A model generated the notes under the pieces. That model saw nothing but the letters and a program-made list of their open reading frames with translations, did not search any database and was not told the DNA's origin. From NCBI GenBank assembly GCA_016293155.1, contig JAEDEU010000101.1, positions 1-5,832 on the forward strand: a DNA stretch of 5,832 nucleotides, in the 5' to 3' direction. The stretch comes from Clostridiaceae bacterium. Its GTDB lineage: Bacteria > Bacillota > Clostridia > Oscillospirales > Butyricicoccaceae. Position numbers and translations under genes: made by a program. Shown piece by piece: positions 1 through 5,191 of the stretch. Positions within the stretch are counted from its first letter, which is position 1, and the number at the start of each line of letters is the position of its first letter.

Positions 1-953
1 TCGGTCTTTTCCTCATCGTCGCAGATGATCTGACCCTCGTACTTCCAGGTCGGGATGAGATAGCCGCTCTCCTCGTTGTAGGAATAGCCCAGCTCTGCCT
101 TGTCCACATAGCCGGTGCCCTCCACCTCGGAATCGCCGTTTTTGAGCGTATCCTGAATTGCTTCCCGTTCGGAGCGGCAGGATACCGTCTTAACTGCCTC
201 GCAGTAAACGCGTCCGTCCGTCAGCTCGATCAGCTCGCCGCCGGTACCCAGCTTCACGCCGAGCGTGCCCACATAGCGTCCCTTGGACTCGTCCTTGCTC
301 ACGCCCTTATAGCGGACAACGACGCTGCCGACATCCTGATTGTCCGTGAAGGAATCGTATTCCACGGTGTCCAGATCCACGCCGTACTGCTTGAGAATTT
401 CCTTGGCAAGCTGTTTTGCCTCGGTCTCCTTCGGGAGATCCTCATCCGGCAGCTCGATGCCGGTATCGTTGAAGGTTACACCCCAGTTCAGCGTTCTGAG
501 GTCGATCAGAATGGCGCAGTCCTGGTTGTATTGCAGCTTGGAGTAGCTGCCGTCGCGCGTGAACTTGCCCGTCATGCCGCTCGCTTCCTTCAGGCGTTCC
601 TGAAGCGCCTCCAGCTCGCTGTCCTCAATCTCGGCGCGCTGATACAGCATTGCGGTCTGAGTCTCGTCGCTCGCCTCATAGCGAAATTCCACGCGGGACG
701 GGGTGAGGTAAACCGAATCCACCTCGTAGGGGTCGGGCTTGACCAGCGTGTACACGGTGACTGCACCGATCACGATGGTGAGCACGGTCACTGCGGCGTA
801 GATCTTCGCCCAGAATTTGCCGCTGTGGCGCTTGACCGGCTGACCTGCCTGCTGTTTTTTCTTTTCCCGGTCATCCTGAACAATATATACAATCGTGGTG
901 ATGGTCAGCATGACAACCAGCGCGATCAGCACGCGCGTGATGTAATAAAGCAT
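1..953 (-). CDS. Membrane-anchored protein of unknown function with extracytoplasmic domain, C-terminus cut by window edge
   Basis: The minus-strand frame stays open from an ATG at 953 to the left edge, giving 317 visible residues. An AAGGAGA ribosome binding site (961-967) lies 7 nt upstream. Two hydrophobic segments are visible at about residues 4-25 and 47-71. They are separated by a strongly basic stretch (REKKKQQ to KRHSGK), so by the positive-inside rule this loop is cytoplasmic and the large C-terminal part lies outside the membrane. That part is acidic, with a Glu-rich helix at about 98-117 and alternating strand-like segments from about 170 on. Near the edge, residues 287-304 read as an L-x-Y...Y-L-I-P-T-W pattern. 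This recalls the last strands of PepSY/YPEB and YycH/YycI-type sensor-associated domains, which is a resemblance by eye only. I do not recognise the family. glgB lies 83 bp upstream in the same orientation, but this gene has its own promoter. It is surely a real gene; its function is unknown. Confidence 0.85.
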   Translation of the reverse strand, partial: MLYYITRVLIALVVMLTITTIVYIVQDDREKKKQQAGQPVKRHSGKFWAKIYAAVTVLTIVIGAVTVYTLVKPDPYEVDSVYLTPSRVEFRYEASDETQTAMLYQRAEIEDSELEALQERLKEASGMTGKFTRDGSYSKLQYNQDCAILIDLRTLNWGVTFNDTGIELPDEDLPKETEAKQLAKEILKQYGVDLDTVEYDSFTDNQDVGSVVVRYKGVSKDESKGRYVGTLGVKLGTGGELIELTDGRVYCEAVKTVSCRSEREAIQDTLKNGDSEVEGTGYVDKAELGYSYNEESGYLIPTWKYEGQIICDDEEKT

Positions 954-1011
954 TGGTTTGTCTCCTTAATTTCTGCGTTTTCGGCATCTCCTCCGACACA
1001 CCGACGCTGTT

Positions 1012-1040
1012 ATTATATCACACGATTGCGGTGAAATCAA
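1012..1040 (-). promoter_or_regulatory. Sigma-A-type promoter for the membrane protein gene
   Basis: On the minus strand TTGATT (1035-1040) and a perfect TATAAT (1012-1017) are separated by exactly 17 bp. Transcription would start near 1005 and give a leader of about 50 nt before the ATG at 953. The -35 box overlaps the stop codon of glgB (1037-1039). The downstream gene can therefore be transcribed alone as well as by readthrough, since no terminator hairpin is seen between the two genes. Confidence 0.7.
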
Positions 1041-2872
1041 ATCCTGCTGATTCGTCGAAGCAGGCAGCCGGAGAGCGGTGCAATATGCGCCGTTCCGAAC
1101 ACGGAGCCGCGGTTGACGCGCCCGGAGCCGCCGTAAGCCGAATCATCGGTGTTAATCAGCTCCTCCCAGACGCCGAACGAGCCGCCCGGGATTTTATAAT
1201 TTTTCAGCTCGGTCAGACCGAAGTTCAAAATCGCCAGAACCGAGTTGCCCTGACTGTCGCGGCGGGAGATGGCAAACACGGTCGGATTGGTGCGTCCCAT
1301 ATCCATCCACTCAAAGCACTGCGGATTGTAATCCTGATCGTACAGCGGGCTTTGGGTCACGCCCAGCTCGTTCAGCGCCATGATAAAGCGGCTGAACGCA
1401 TCGTGAATCGGGTAGGTGAGCAGGTTCCAGCCCAGCGCCTTGCGCTCGTCCCATTCGCGGAACTCGCCCAGCTCGTTGCCCATGAAGTTGAGCGTTCTGC
1501 CCGGATGCACGAGCATGTACAGATACAGCAGGCGCGCCTGACTGAATTTCTGATCGTAATTGCCCCACATCTTGTCCACGATGGTCTTTTTGCCGTGCAC
1601 GACCTCGTCATGTGACAGCGGGAGCAGATAGTGGTTGTCGTAAAAATACGCCATGGAGAAGGTCAGCATCCGCGAGCAGAAGGCGCGGTCGGAGGGGTGC
1701 TTGGACATATATTCCAGGGTATCGTTCATCCAGCCGAGGTCCCACTTGTAGTCAAAGCCCAGTCCGCCGTACTCCGCCGGCGCCGTGACCTTGACGTAAT
1801 CGGACGAATCCTCCGCAATCAGCATGACCTGCGGGTGCTCGCGCTGGAGGAAATAGTTTGTGGTTTTGAGAAAGAAAATATTCGGGTCGTTCGTGCCGTC
1901 AAAGCCATAGCTCGGATCGCCGTTGCGGTAGATCATGTTGGAGACCGCGTCAAAGCGCAGACCGTCGATGTGGAAGTATTCGATCCAGAAATTGATGGCG
2001 GAGCGCATGAAGCTGACCACGTGCGGCTTGGTGTAATCAAACAGCACAGTGCCCCACTGGCTGAACCGCAGATCCTCATATTCGCTCTCGTACAGATAGC
2101 TGCCGTCAAACTGTTGCAGGGCGAACATATCGCTGACGAAATGCACCGGAACGCAGTCCATAATCACGCCGATGCCCGCCTGATGGCAGCGGTCGATCAG
2201 CTCCATCAGCTCCTTCGGGGAGCCGTAGCGGCTGGTGGCGGAAAAATATCCGGAGGTCTGGTAGCCCCACGAGCCGTCAAACGGGTGCTCGCTGAGCGGC
2301 AGCAGCTCGATGTGCGTATAATGGTGCGCCTTCACGTACGGAATCAGCTCGTCCGCCAGCTCGCGGTAGGTATAAAACGCGCCGAAGTCCTCCTCGCCGT
2401 TGGGCAGGAACTTTCCCCTCGGTGCATGGCGGCGCCACGAGCCGGGGTGCAGCTCGTAAATCTGCATCGGGCGGTTGTAATTTTTGTTGCGGGCGCGCAT
2501 CCAGCCCTCATCGTTCCAGTGATAGCCGTTCAGATTGTACACGCGCGATGCCGTGCCCGGGCGCAGCTCGCTGCAAAATGCGAACGGATCCGCACGATCC
2601 GCCACCCAGCCGTCGCGCGCGGTGATGCGGTACTTATACATCTGTCCCTCGCGGATGTCCCACGAGTGCAGGAACCATACGCCGTCCGGACGGCGCGTCA
2701 TATCCCAGTCGCACCAGTCGTTGAACTCGCCGCAGACCGTGACGCGCGCCGCATTCGGCGCGTACACCGCAAAATAAGCACCGCCCTTCTCACCCACATG
2801 CGCACCCATGGTCAGATACGCGCGCGCGGTATTGCCGGTCAGATAATCGTGAACAAGCTGTTCATTCAGCAT
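1037..2872 (-). CDS. glgB: 1,4-alpha-glucan branching enzyme GlgB (GH13_9)
   Basis: GlgB cleaves alpha-1,4 glucan chains and rejoins the fragment through an alpha-1,6 bond, creating branches in cytoplasmic glycogen. The 611-residue protein has the expected order. A CBM48/early-set domain lies at about 15-110, with YFAVYAPNAARVTVCGEFNDW-like strands at 33-53. A GH13 (beta/alpha)8 barrel lies at about 130-500, and a C-terminal beta domain at about 510-611. GH13 regions are clear: region I with D239 and H244; region II GLRFDAV with nucleophile D308; region III LIAED with acid/base E354; region IV LSHDEVVHGK with D422. All three catalytic acids are present. It lacks the extra N1 domain of the roughly 730-residue E. 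coli enzyme, as is usual for shorter Firmicutes forms. Region I has Cys240 where Trp or Phe is common. The ATG at 2872 has GGGAGG (2882-2887) 9 nt upstream and overlaps the end of the ArsC-like gene by 11 bp, implying coupled translation. No other glycogen gene is visible. Confidence 0.97.
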   Translation of the reverse strand: MLNEQLVHDYLTGNTARAYLTMGAHVGEKGGAYFAVYAPNAARVTVCGEFNDWCDWDMTRRPDGVWFLHSWDIREGQMYKYRITARDGWVADRADPFAFCSELRPGTASRVYNLNGYHWNDEGWMRARNKNYNRPMQIYELHPGSWRRHAPRGKFLPNGEEDFGAFYTYRELADELIPYVKAHHYTHIELLPLSEHPFDGSWGYQTSGYFSATSRYGSPKELMELIDRCHQAGIGVIMDCVPVHFVSDMFALQQFDGSYLYESEYEDLRFSQWGTVLFDYTKPHVVSFMRSAINFWIEYFHIDGLRFDAVSNMIYRNGDPSYGFDGTNDPNIFFLKTTNYFLQREHPQVMLIAEDSSDYVKVTAPAEYGGLGFDYKWDLGWMNDTLEYMSKHPSDRAFCSRMLTFSMAYFYDNHYLLPLSHDEVVHGKKTIVDKMWGNYDQKFSQARLLYLYMLVHPGRTLNFMGNELGEFREWDERKALGWNLLTYPIHDAFSRFIMALNELGVTQSPLYDQDYNPQCFEWMDMGRTNPTVFAISRRDSQGNSVLAILNFGLTELKNYKIPGGSFGVWEELINTDDSAYGGSGRVNRGSVFGTAHIAPLSGCLLRRISRI

Positions 2873-3218
2873 GGAAAGCCGCCTCCCATTCCTTCTGCTT
2901 AAAGCCGCATAATACCATATTCTCTCCGATCACCAGCGGACGGCGCACCAGCATTCCGTCCGTGGCGAGCAGCGCATACTGCTCGTCCTCGCTCATCTGC
3001 GGGAGCTTATCCTTCAGTCCGAGTGCGCGGTAATTCATGCCGCTGGTATTGAAAAAACGCTTGAGCGGCAGACCGCTCTCCGCGTGCCACTGCCGCAGCT
3101 CGTCCTCGGTCGGGTTCTGCTCGACAATATGGCGGGCTTCATAGGGGATGCTGTGCTCCTCCAGCCATGCCAGCGCCTTTTTGCAGGTCGTGCATTTTGG
3201 GTAAACCAAAACGATCAT
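2862..3218 (-). CDS. ArsC/Spx-family thioredoxin-fold protein
   Basis: The 118-residue protein has the length and layout of the ArsC/Spx/YffB family. An N-terminal thioredoxin-like strand (IVLVYP) is followed by a C9-T-T-C12 motif, then the helical insert at about 36-80 and the conserved VRRPLV segment (91-96) with its family arginine. The two cysteines form a CxxC redox pair, as in Spx/MgsR regulators and some Firmicutes relatives. Classical arsenate reductases have a single catalytic Cys at the first position. Members act either as glutathione- or thioredoxin-linked reductases or, for Spx, by binding the RNA polymerase alpha subunit. The sequence alone does not decide between these roles, and no ars genes are nearby. 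The start at 3218 is chosen because AAGGAGG (3227-3233) sits 8 nt upstream. The frame is open further upstream to 3485, but the added residues look non-coding and would include the promoter. The 3' end overlaps glgB by 11 bp, so the two form one unit. Confidence 0.93.
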   Translation of the reverse strand: MIVLVYPKCTTCKKALAWLEEHSIPYEARHIVEQNPTEDELRQWHAESGLPLKRFFNTSGMNYRALGLKDKLPQMSEDEQYALLATDGMLVRRPLVIGENMVLCGFKQKEWEAAFHAE

Positions 3219-3249
3219 ATGGGTATCCTCCTTGTGTATTCGTGCTATG

Positions 3250-3285
3250 AAAAAGACACGGCTGAGAGGGTATGACTCAGGTGTC
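3250..3285 (-). terminator. Terminator-like hairpin in the leader of the ArsC-like/glgB unit (possible attenuator)
   Basis: Read on the minus strand, GACACCTGAG (3276-3285) can pair with CTCAG (3262-3266) plus GTGTC (3255-3259). This forms a 10-bp stem with a 2-nt CC bulge and a 9-nt loop, followed directly by TTTTT (3250-3254). It lies between the predicted start site (about 3294) and the ribosome binding site (3227-3233). It therefore cannot end an upstream gene and would act in the leader. The U-tract is short, so termination may be partial. Confidence 0.5.
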
Positions 3286-3300
3286 AAAGATATCCTGTTT

Positions 3301-3329
3301 ATTATACCATCTTCCTGCCTGCGCCGCAA
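3301..3329 (-). promoter_or_regulatory. Promoter of the ArsC-like/glgB unit
   Basis: The minus strand carries TATAAT (3301-3306) preceded by TG plus one base, an extended -10. A weaker TTGCGG (3324-3329) lies 17 bp upstream of it. The start site would be near 3294, giving a leader of about 75 nt before the ATG at 3218. Confidence 0.65.
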
Positions 3330-3476
3330 TGACGGCGGACGGCGGGTTTCCAAACATTTCCCAACAGCTCCGCAGATTTTTGTAAGATAGCCAACTTGTT
3401 TGCGAAACCTGTACAAGATTGTAAATATTTTGCATCCAACCGGGAAAAGAAACGCGAATTTTGTATGGTTTTGTAC
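3330..3476. other. Divergent intergenic core with no gene seen
   Basis: This stretch lies between the two divergent promoters and shows no credible gene on either strand. Short frames here lack ribosome binding sites. It holds a GACGGCG tandem pair (3331-3344), small GTTT/AAAC inverted repeats at 3346-3355 and 3398-3408, and a TGTACA palindrome at 3410-3415. It is visibly more AT-rich than the flanking genes, as expected for a regulatory region. Confidence 0.5.
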
Positions 3477-3482
3477 GGTACA
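3472..3482. repeat. Perfect inverted repeat TGTAC-G-GTACA at the helicase promoter
   Basis: The 11-bp repeat has 5-bp arms around a single G. Its right half covers the position of the -35 element of the helicase promoter (3477-3482), where a repressor or activator could act. No known operator consensus was recognised. Confidence 0.4.
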
Positions 3483-3505
3483 CACACGCGCAACTGTGCT
3501 ATAAT
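3477..3505 (+). promoter_or_regulatory. Extended -10 promoter of the DEAD-box helicase gene
   Basis: TGC followed by a perfect TATAAT (3500-3505, TG at 3497-3498) forms an extended -10 element. The -35 region 17 bp upstream, GGTACA (3477-3482), matches only the ACA half of the consensus. This fits a promoter that relies on the extended -10. Transcription would begin near 3512. Confidence 0.7.
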
Positions 3506-3511
3506 CAGAAC

Positions 3512-3631
3512 AAATAGATTATGATGGTCTGGTTTCGGACAAACCGACTCCGGACGCCGTTTTGTGCGGCGCCTTGTCGAGCCGTGATCCCCTTTTGCAG
3601 TTGCTCCGAAGCCGCAGAAGGAGTATTTTTT
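3512..3631 (+). promoter_or_regulatory. Long structured 5' leader of the helicase gene
   Basis: About 120 nt separate the predicted start site from the ATG at 3632. Two small hairpins are visible: GGTTT/AAACC (3531-3535 with 3541-3545) and CGCCG/CGGCG (3555-3559 with 3567-3571). No oligo-U follows either, so they are not terminators. Long leaders are common in cold-regulated helicase genes. A regulatory role here is inferred only from length and structure. Confidence 0.4.
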
Positions 3632-5002
3632 ATGGAATTTTCACAGCTGGGCATCGCGCCGGATCTGCTCCGCGCACTGGAAGACATCGGCTACTCTGTC
3701 CCCAGTCCGATTCAGGAGCAGGCAATCCCGCCCTCTCTGGAGGGCCGTGACGTGCTGGGTCTGGCGCAGACCGGCACCGGCAAGACCTGTGCATTCGCCA
3801 TCCCGATCCTGCAAAAGCTCATCGGCGAGGAACGCCTGCCGGGCTTCCCGCCCATCCGCTCGCTCATCCTCACCCCGACCCGCGAGCTGGCAATCCAGAT
3901 TTATGACAGCTTTTGCGACTATGCCAAGTATACCGACATCAAGTGCGCACTGGTCTACGGCGGCGTGTCCCAGTACCCGCAAATCGAGGCGCTGGGCGAG
4001 GGCATTGACGTGCTGATCGCCACCCCGGGCCGTCTGAACGACCTGTGCGGTCAGGGCTACATTGATCTCTCGGATATTGAGATTTTCGTGCTGGACGAGG
4101 CGGATCGTATGCTGGACATGGGATTTTTGCCGGATGTACAGCGCATTATCACCCGCATGAAGTACGCAGAGAACAAGCAGACGCTGTTTTTCTCCGCGAC
4201 CATGCCCAAGGACGTACAGAAGCTGGTCGATCACCTGCTGCGCGAGGACTTTGAGCGCGTCGAGGTTACGCCGCAGTCCACCACGGTCGAGGCAATCGAG
4301 CAGTCGGTGTATCTGGTGGACCGCGAGAACAAGAAAAATCTGCTGCTGTGGGTACTGCGCGATCCGGCAATCGCCTCCGCGCTTGTGTTCTCCCGCACCA
4401 AGATCGGCGCGGACCGTGTCGCGCGCGACCTGCGCCGCGCAGGCATTCAGGCGGAGGCGATCCACGGCGACAAAAACCAGATGGAACGTCAGAAGGCGCT
4501 GAATGACTTTAAAAACGGTAAGATCAGCGTGCTCGTTGCGACCGACATCGCGGCGCGCGGCATCGACATCAGCGAGCTGTCGCACGTCATCAACTACGAC
4601 ATCCCGAACGAGCCGGAAAACTACGTCCACCGCATCGGACGCACCGGACGCGCCGGCATGAGCGGCATCGCATTCAGCTTCTGTCAGGCGGACGAGGTGC
4701 CGTACCTGCGCGCCATCGAAAAGACCATCGGCAAGAAAATCGAGGTCGAGGAGGCCAACCCGTATCCGATGCAGGAGGAGCCGAAGGAGCCGCGCGGCAG
4801 ACGCGGACGCTCCGGCCGAGGCGGACGCAAGCGCACGCCGAAGGCACAGCAGGTGCAGGCTGAGCCGCAGACCGCCGCTCCGGCAGAGCAGACCGCGGAA
4901 CACACTTCCGAGCCGTCCGGCGAGCAGAAGAAAAAGCGCCGCCGTCCGCGCCGCAGACGCAAGCCGTCCGGAGAAAAACCGGCGCAGAGCGCAGAAGCAT
5001 AA
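3632..5002 (+). CDS. DEAD-box ATP-dependent RNA helicase (RhlE/Csh-like)
   Basis: The 456-residue protein unwinds short RNA duplexes with ATP and would act in ribosome assembly or RNA turnover in the cytoplasm. All core motifs are present in order: an N-terminal F-x-x-LG and PIQ (26-28) Q-motif; AQTGTGKT (45-52, Walker A); PTRELA (82-87); GG (110-111); TPGR (131-134); DEAD (155-158); SAT (188-190); LVFSRTK (251-257); ATDIAARGID (303-312); HRIGRTGRAG (333-342). After the two RecA-like domains (to about 365) comes a low-complexity tail. One Arg/Gly cluster (about 388-401) and one Lys/Arg cluster (about 433-444) are separated by a Gln/Pro/Ala/Glu linker. Such tails usually add nonspecific RNA binding. 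There is no DbpA-type RNA-binding domain. The ATG at 3632 has AAGGAG (3618-3623) 8 nt upstream. An in-frame ATG at 3521 lacks an RBS and lies almost at the predicted transcript start. The gene is monocistronic, with its own promoter and terminator. Confidence 0.97.
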   Translation: MEFSQLGIAPDLLRALEDIGYSVPSPIQEQAIPPSLEGRDVLGLAQTGTGKTCAFAIPILQKLIGEERLPGFPPIRSLILTPTRELAIQIYDSFCDYAKYTDIKCALVYGGVSQYPQIEALGEGIDVLIATPGRLNDLCGQGYIDLSDIEIFVLDEADRMLDMGFLPDVQRIITRMKYAENKQTLFFSATMPKDVQKLVDHLLREDFERVEVTPQSTTVEAIEQSVYLVDRENKKNLLLWVLRDPAIASALVFSRTKIGADRVARDLRRAGIQAEAIHGDKNQMERQKALNDFKNGKISVLVATDIAARGIDISELSHVINYDIPNEPENYVHRIGRTGRAGMSGIAFSFCQADEVPYLRAIEKTIGKKIEVEEANPYPMQEEPKEPRGRRGRSGRGGRKRTPKAQQVQAEPQTAAPAEQTAEHTSEPSGEQKKKRRRPRRRRKPSGEKPAQSAEA

Positions 5003-5043
5003 AATTTCTGGTTAAAAAAATCCGAAAATTTAAAAAATCATAT

Positions 5044-5079
5044 AAAACCGTGCAGATTTTGCGTCTGTGCGGTTTTTTT
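5044..5079 (+). terminator. Intrinsic terminator of the helicase gene
   Basis: AAAACCGTGCAGA (5044-5056) pairs with TCTGTGCGGTTTT (5064-5076) over 13 positions, including two G-U wobbles, around a 7-nt loop. A run of seven T (5073-5079) follows. It lies 42 bp past the helicase stop codon. The left arm begins with A4, but in the reverse direction there is no gene for it to terminate. Confidence 0.9.
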
Positions 5080-5114
5080 GTTTGTATTTTTCGGGATTTG
5101 CGGAAAAATGCCGC

Positions 5115-5143
5115 TTGCATTGTTGCGAAAACGCTCCTATTAT
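5115..5143 (+). promoter_or_regulatory. Likely promoter of the fibre-like gene
   Basis: TTGCAT (5115-5120) and TATTAT (5138-5143) are separated by 17 bp, placing the transcript start near 5150 and leaving a leader of about 40 nt. The boxes match the consensus moderately. The preceding strong terminator makes an independent promoter here necessary. Confidence 0.55.
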
Positions 5144-5191
5144 ATTACGTAGATGCAACTTACAAATTCATCTGCACAGGAGGTTTTTCCC

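Noticed and set aside
985..987. ATG preceded by GGAGGAG upstream of the membrane protein, as a leader peptide
   Set aside because: The purine-rich run abuts the ATG with no spacing, and the short product is out of frame with the gene and featureless.
531..1615. Two plus-strand open frames (531-1034 and 953-1615)
   Set aside because: They are antisense to the membrane protein and glgB, cross the promoter region, and give His/Arg-rich products with no motif.
1631..2902. Long plus-strand open frame of 423 codons opposite glgB
   Set aside because: It lies fully antisense to a branching enzyme with all catalytic motifs. Its product has no recognisable domain, and long antisense frames are expected in GC-rich coding DNA.
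3283..3288. Perfect TTGACA on the minus strand as a second -35 box
   Set aside because: No acceptable -10 hexamer lies 16-18 bp downstream. The sequence is explained by the leader hairpin arm.
3219..3485. N-terminal extension of the ArsC-like frame to 3485
   Set aside because: The extension would cover the promoter and the leader hairpin. The family starts directly at the thioredoxin strand, and the internal ATG at 3218 has a strong RBS.
3521..3631. In-frame upstream start for the helicase
   Set aside because: No RBS precedes 3521, it is about 9 nt from the predicted transcript start, and the added residues do not resemble the family N-terminus.
3641..4903. Minus-strand open frame of 420 codons opposite the DEAD-box helicase
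   Set aside because: It mirrors the helicase codons, has a low-complexity Leu/Arg/Asp-rich product and no ribosome binding site, and conflicts with a certain gene.
5151..5173. AGATG/CATCT pairing in the leader of the fibre-like gene
   Set aside because: A 5-bp stem with a 13-nt loop is too weak to call as a regulatory structure.
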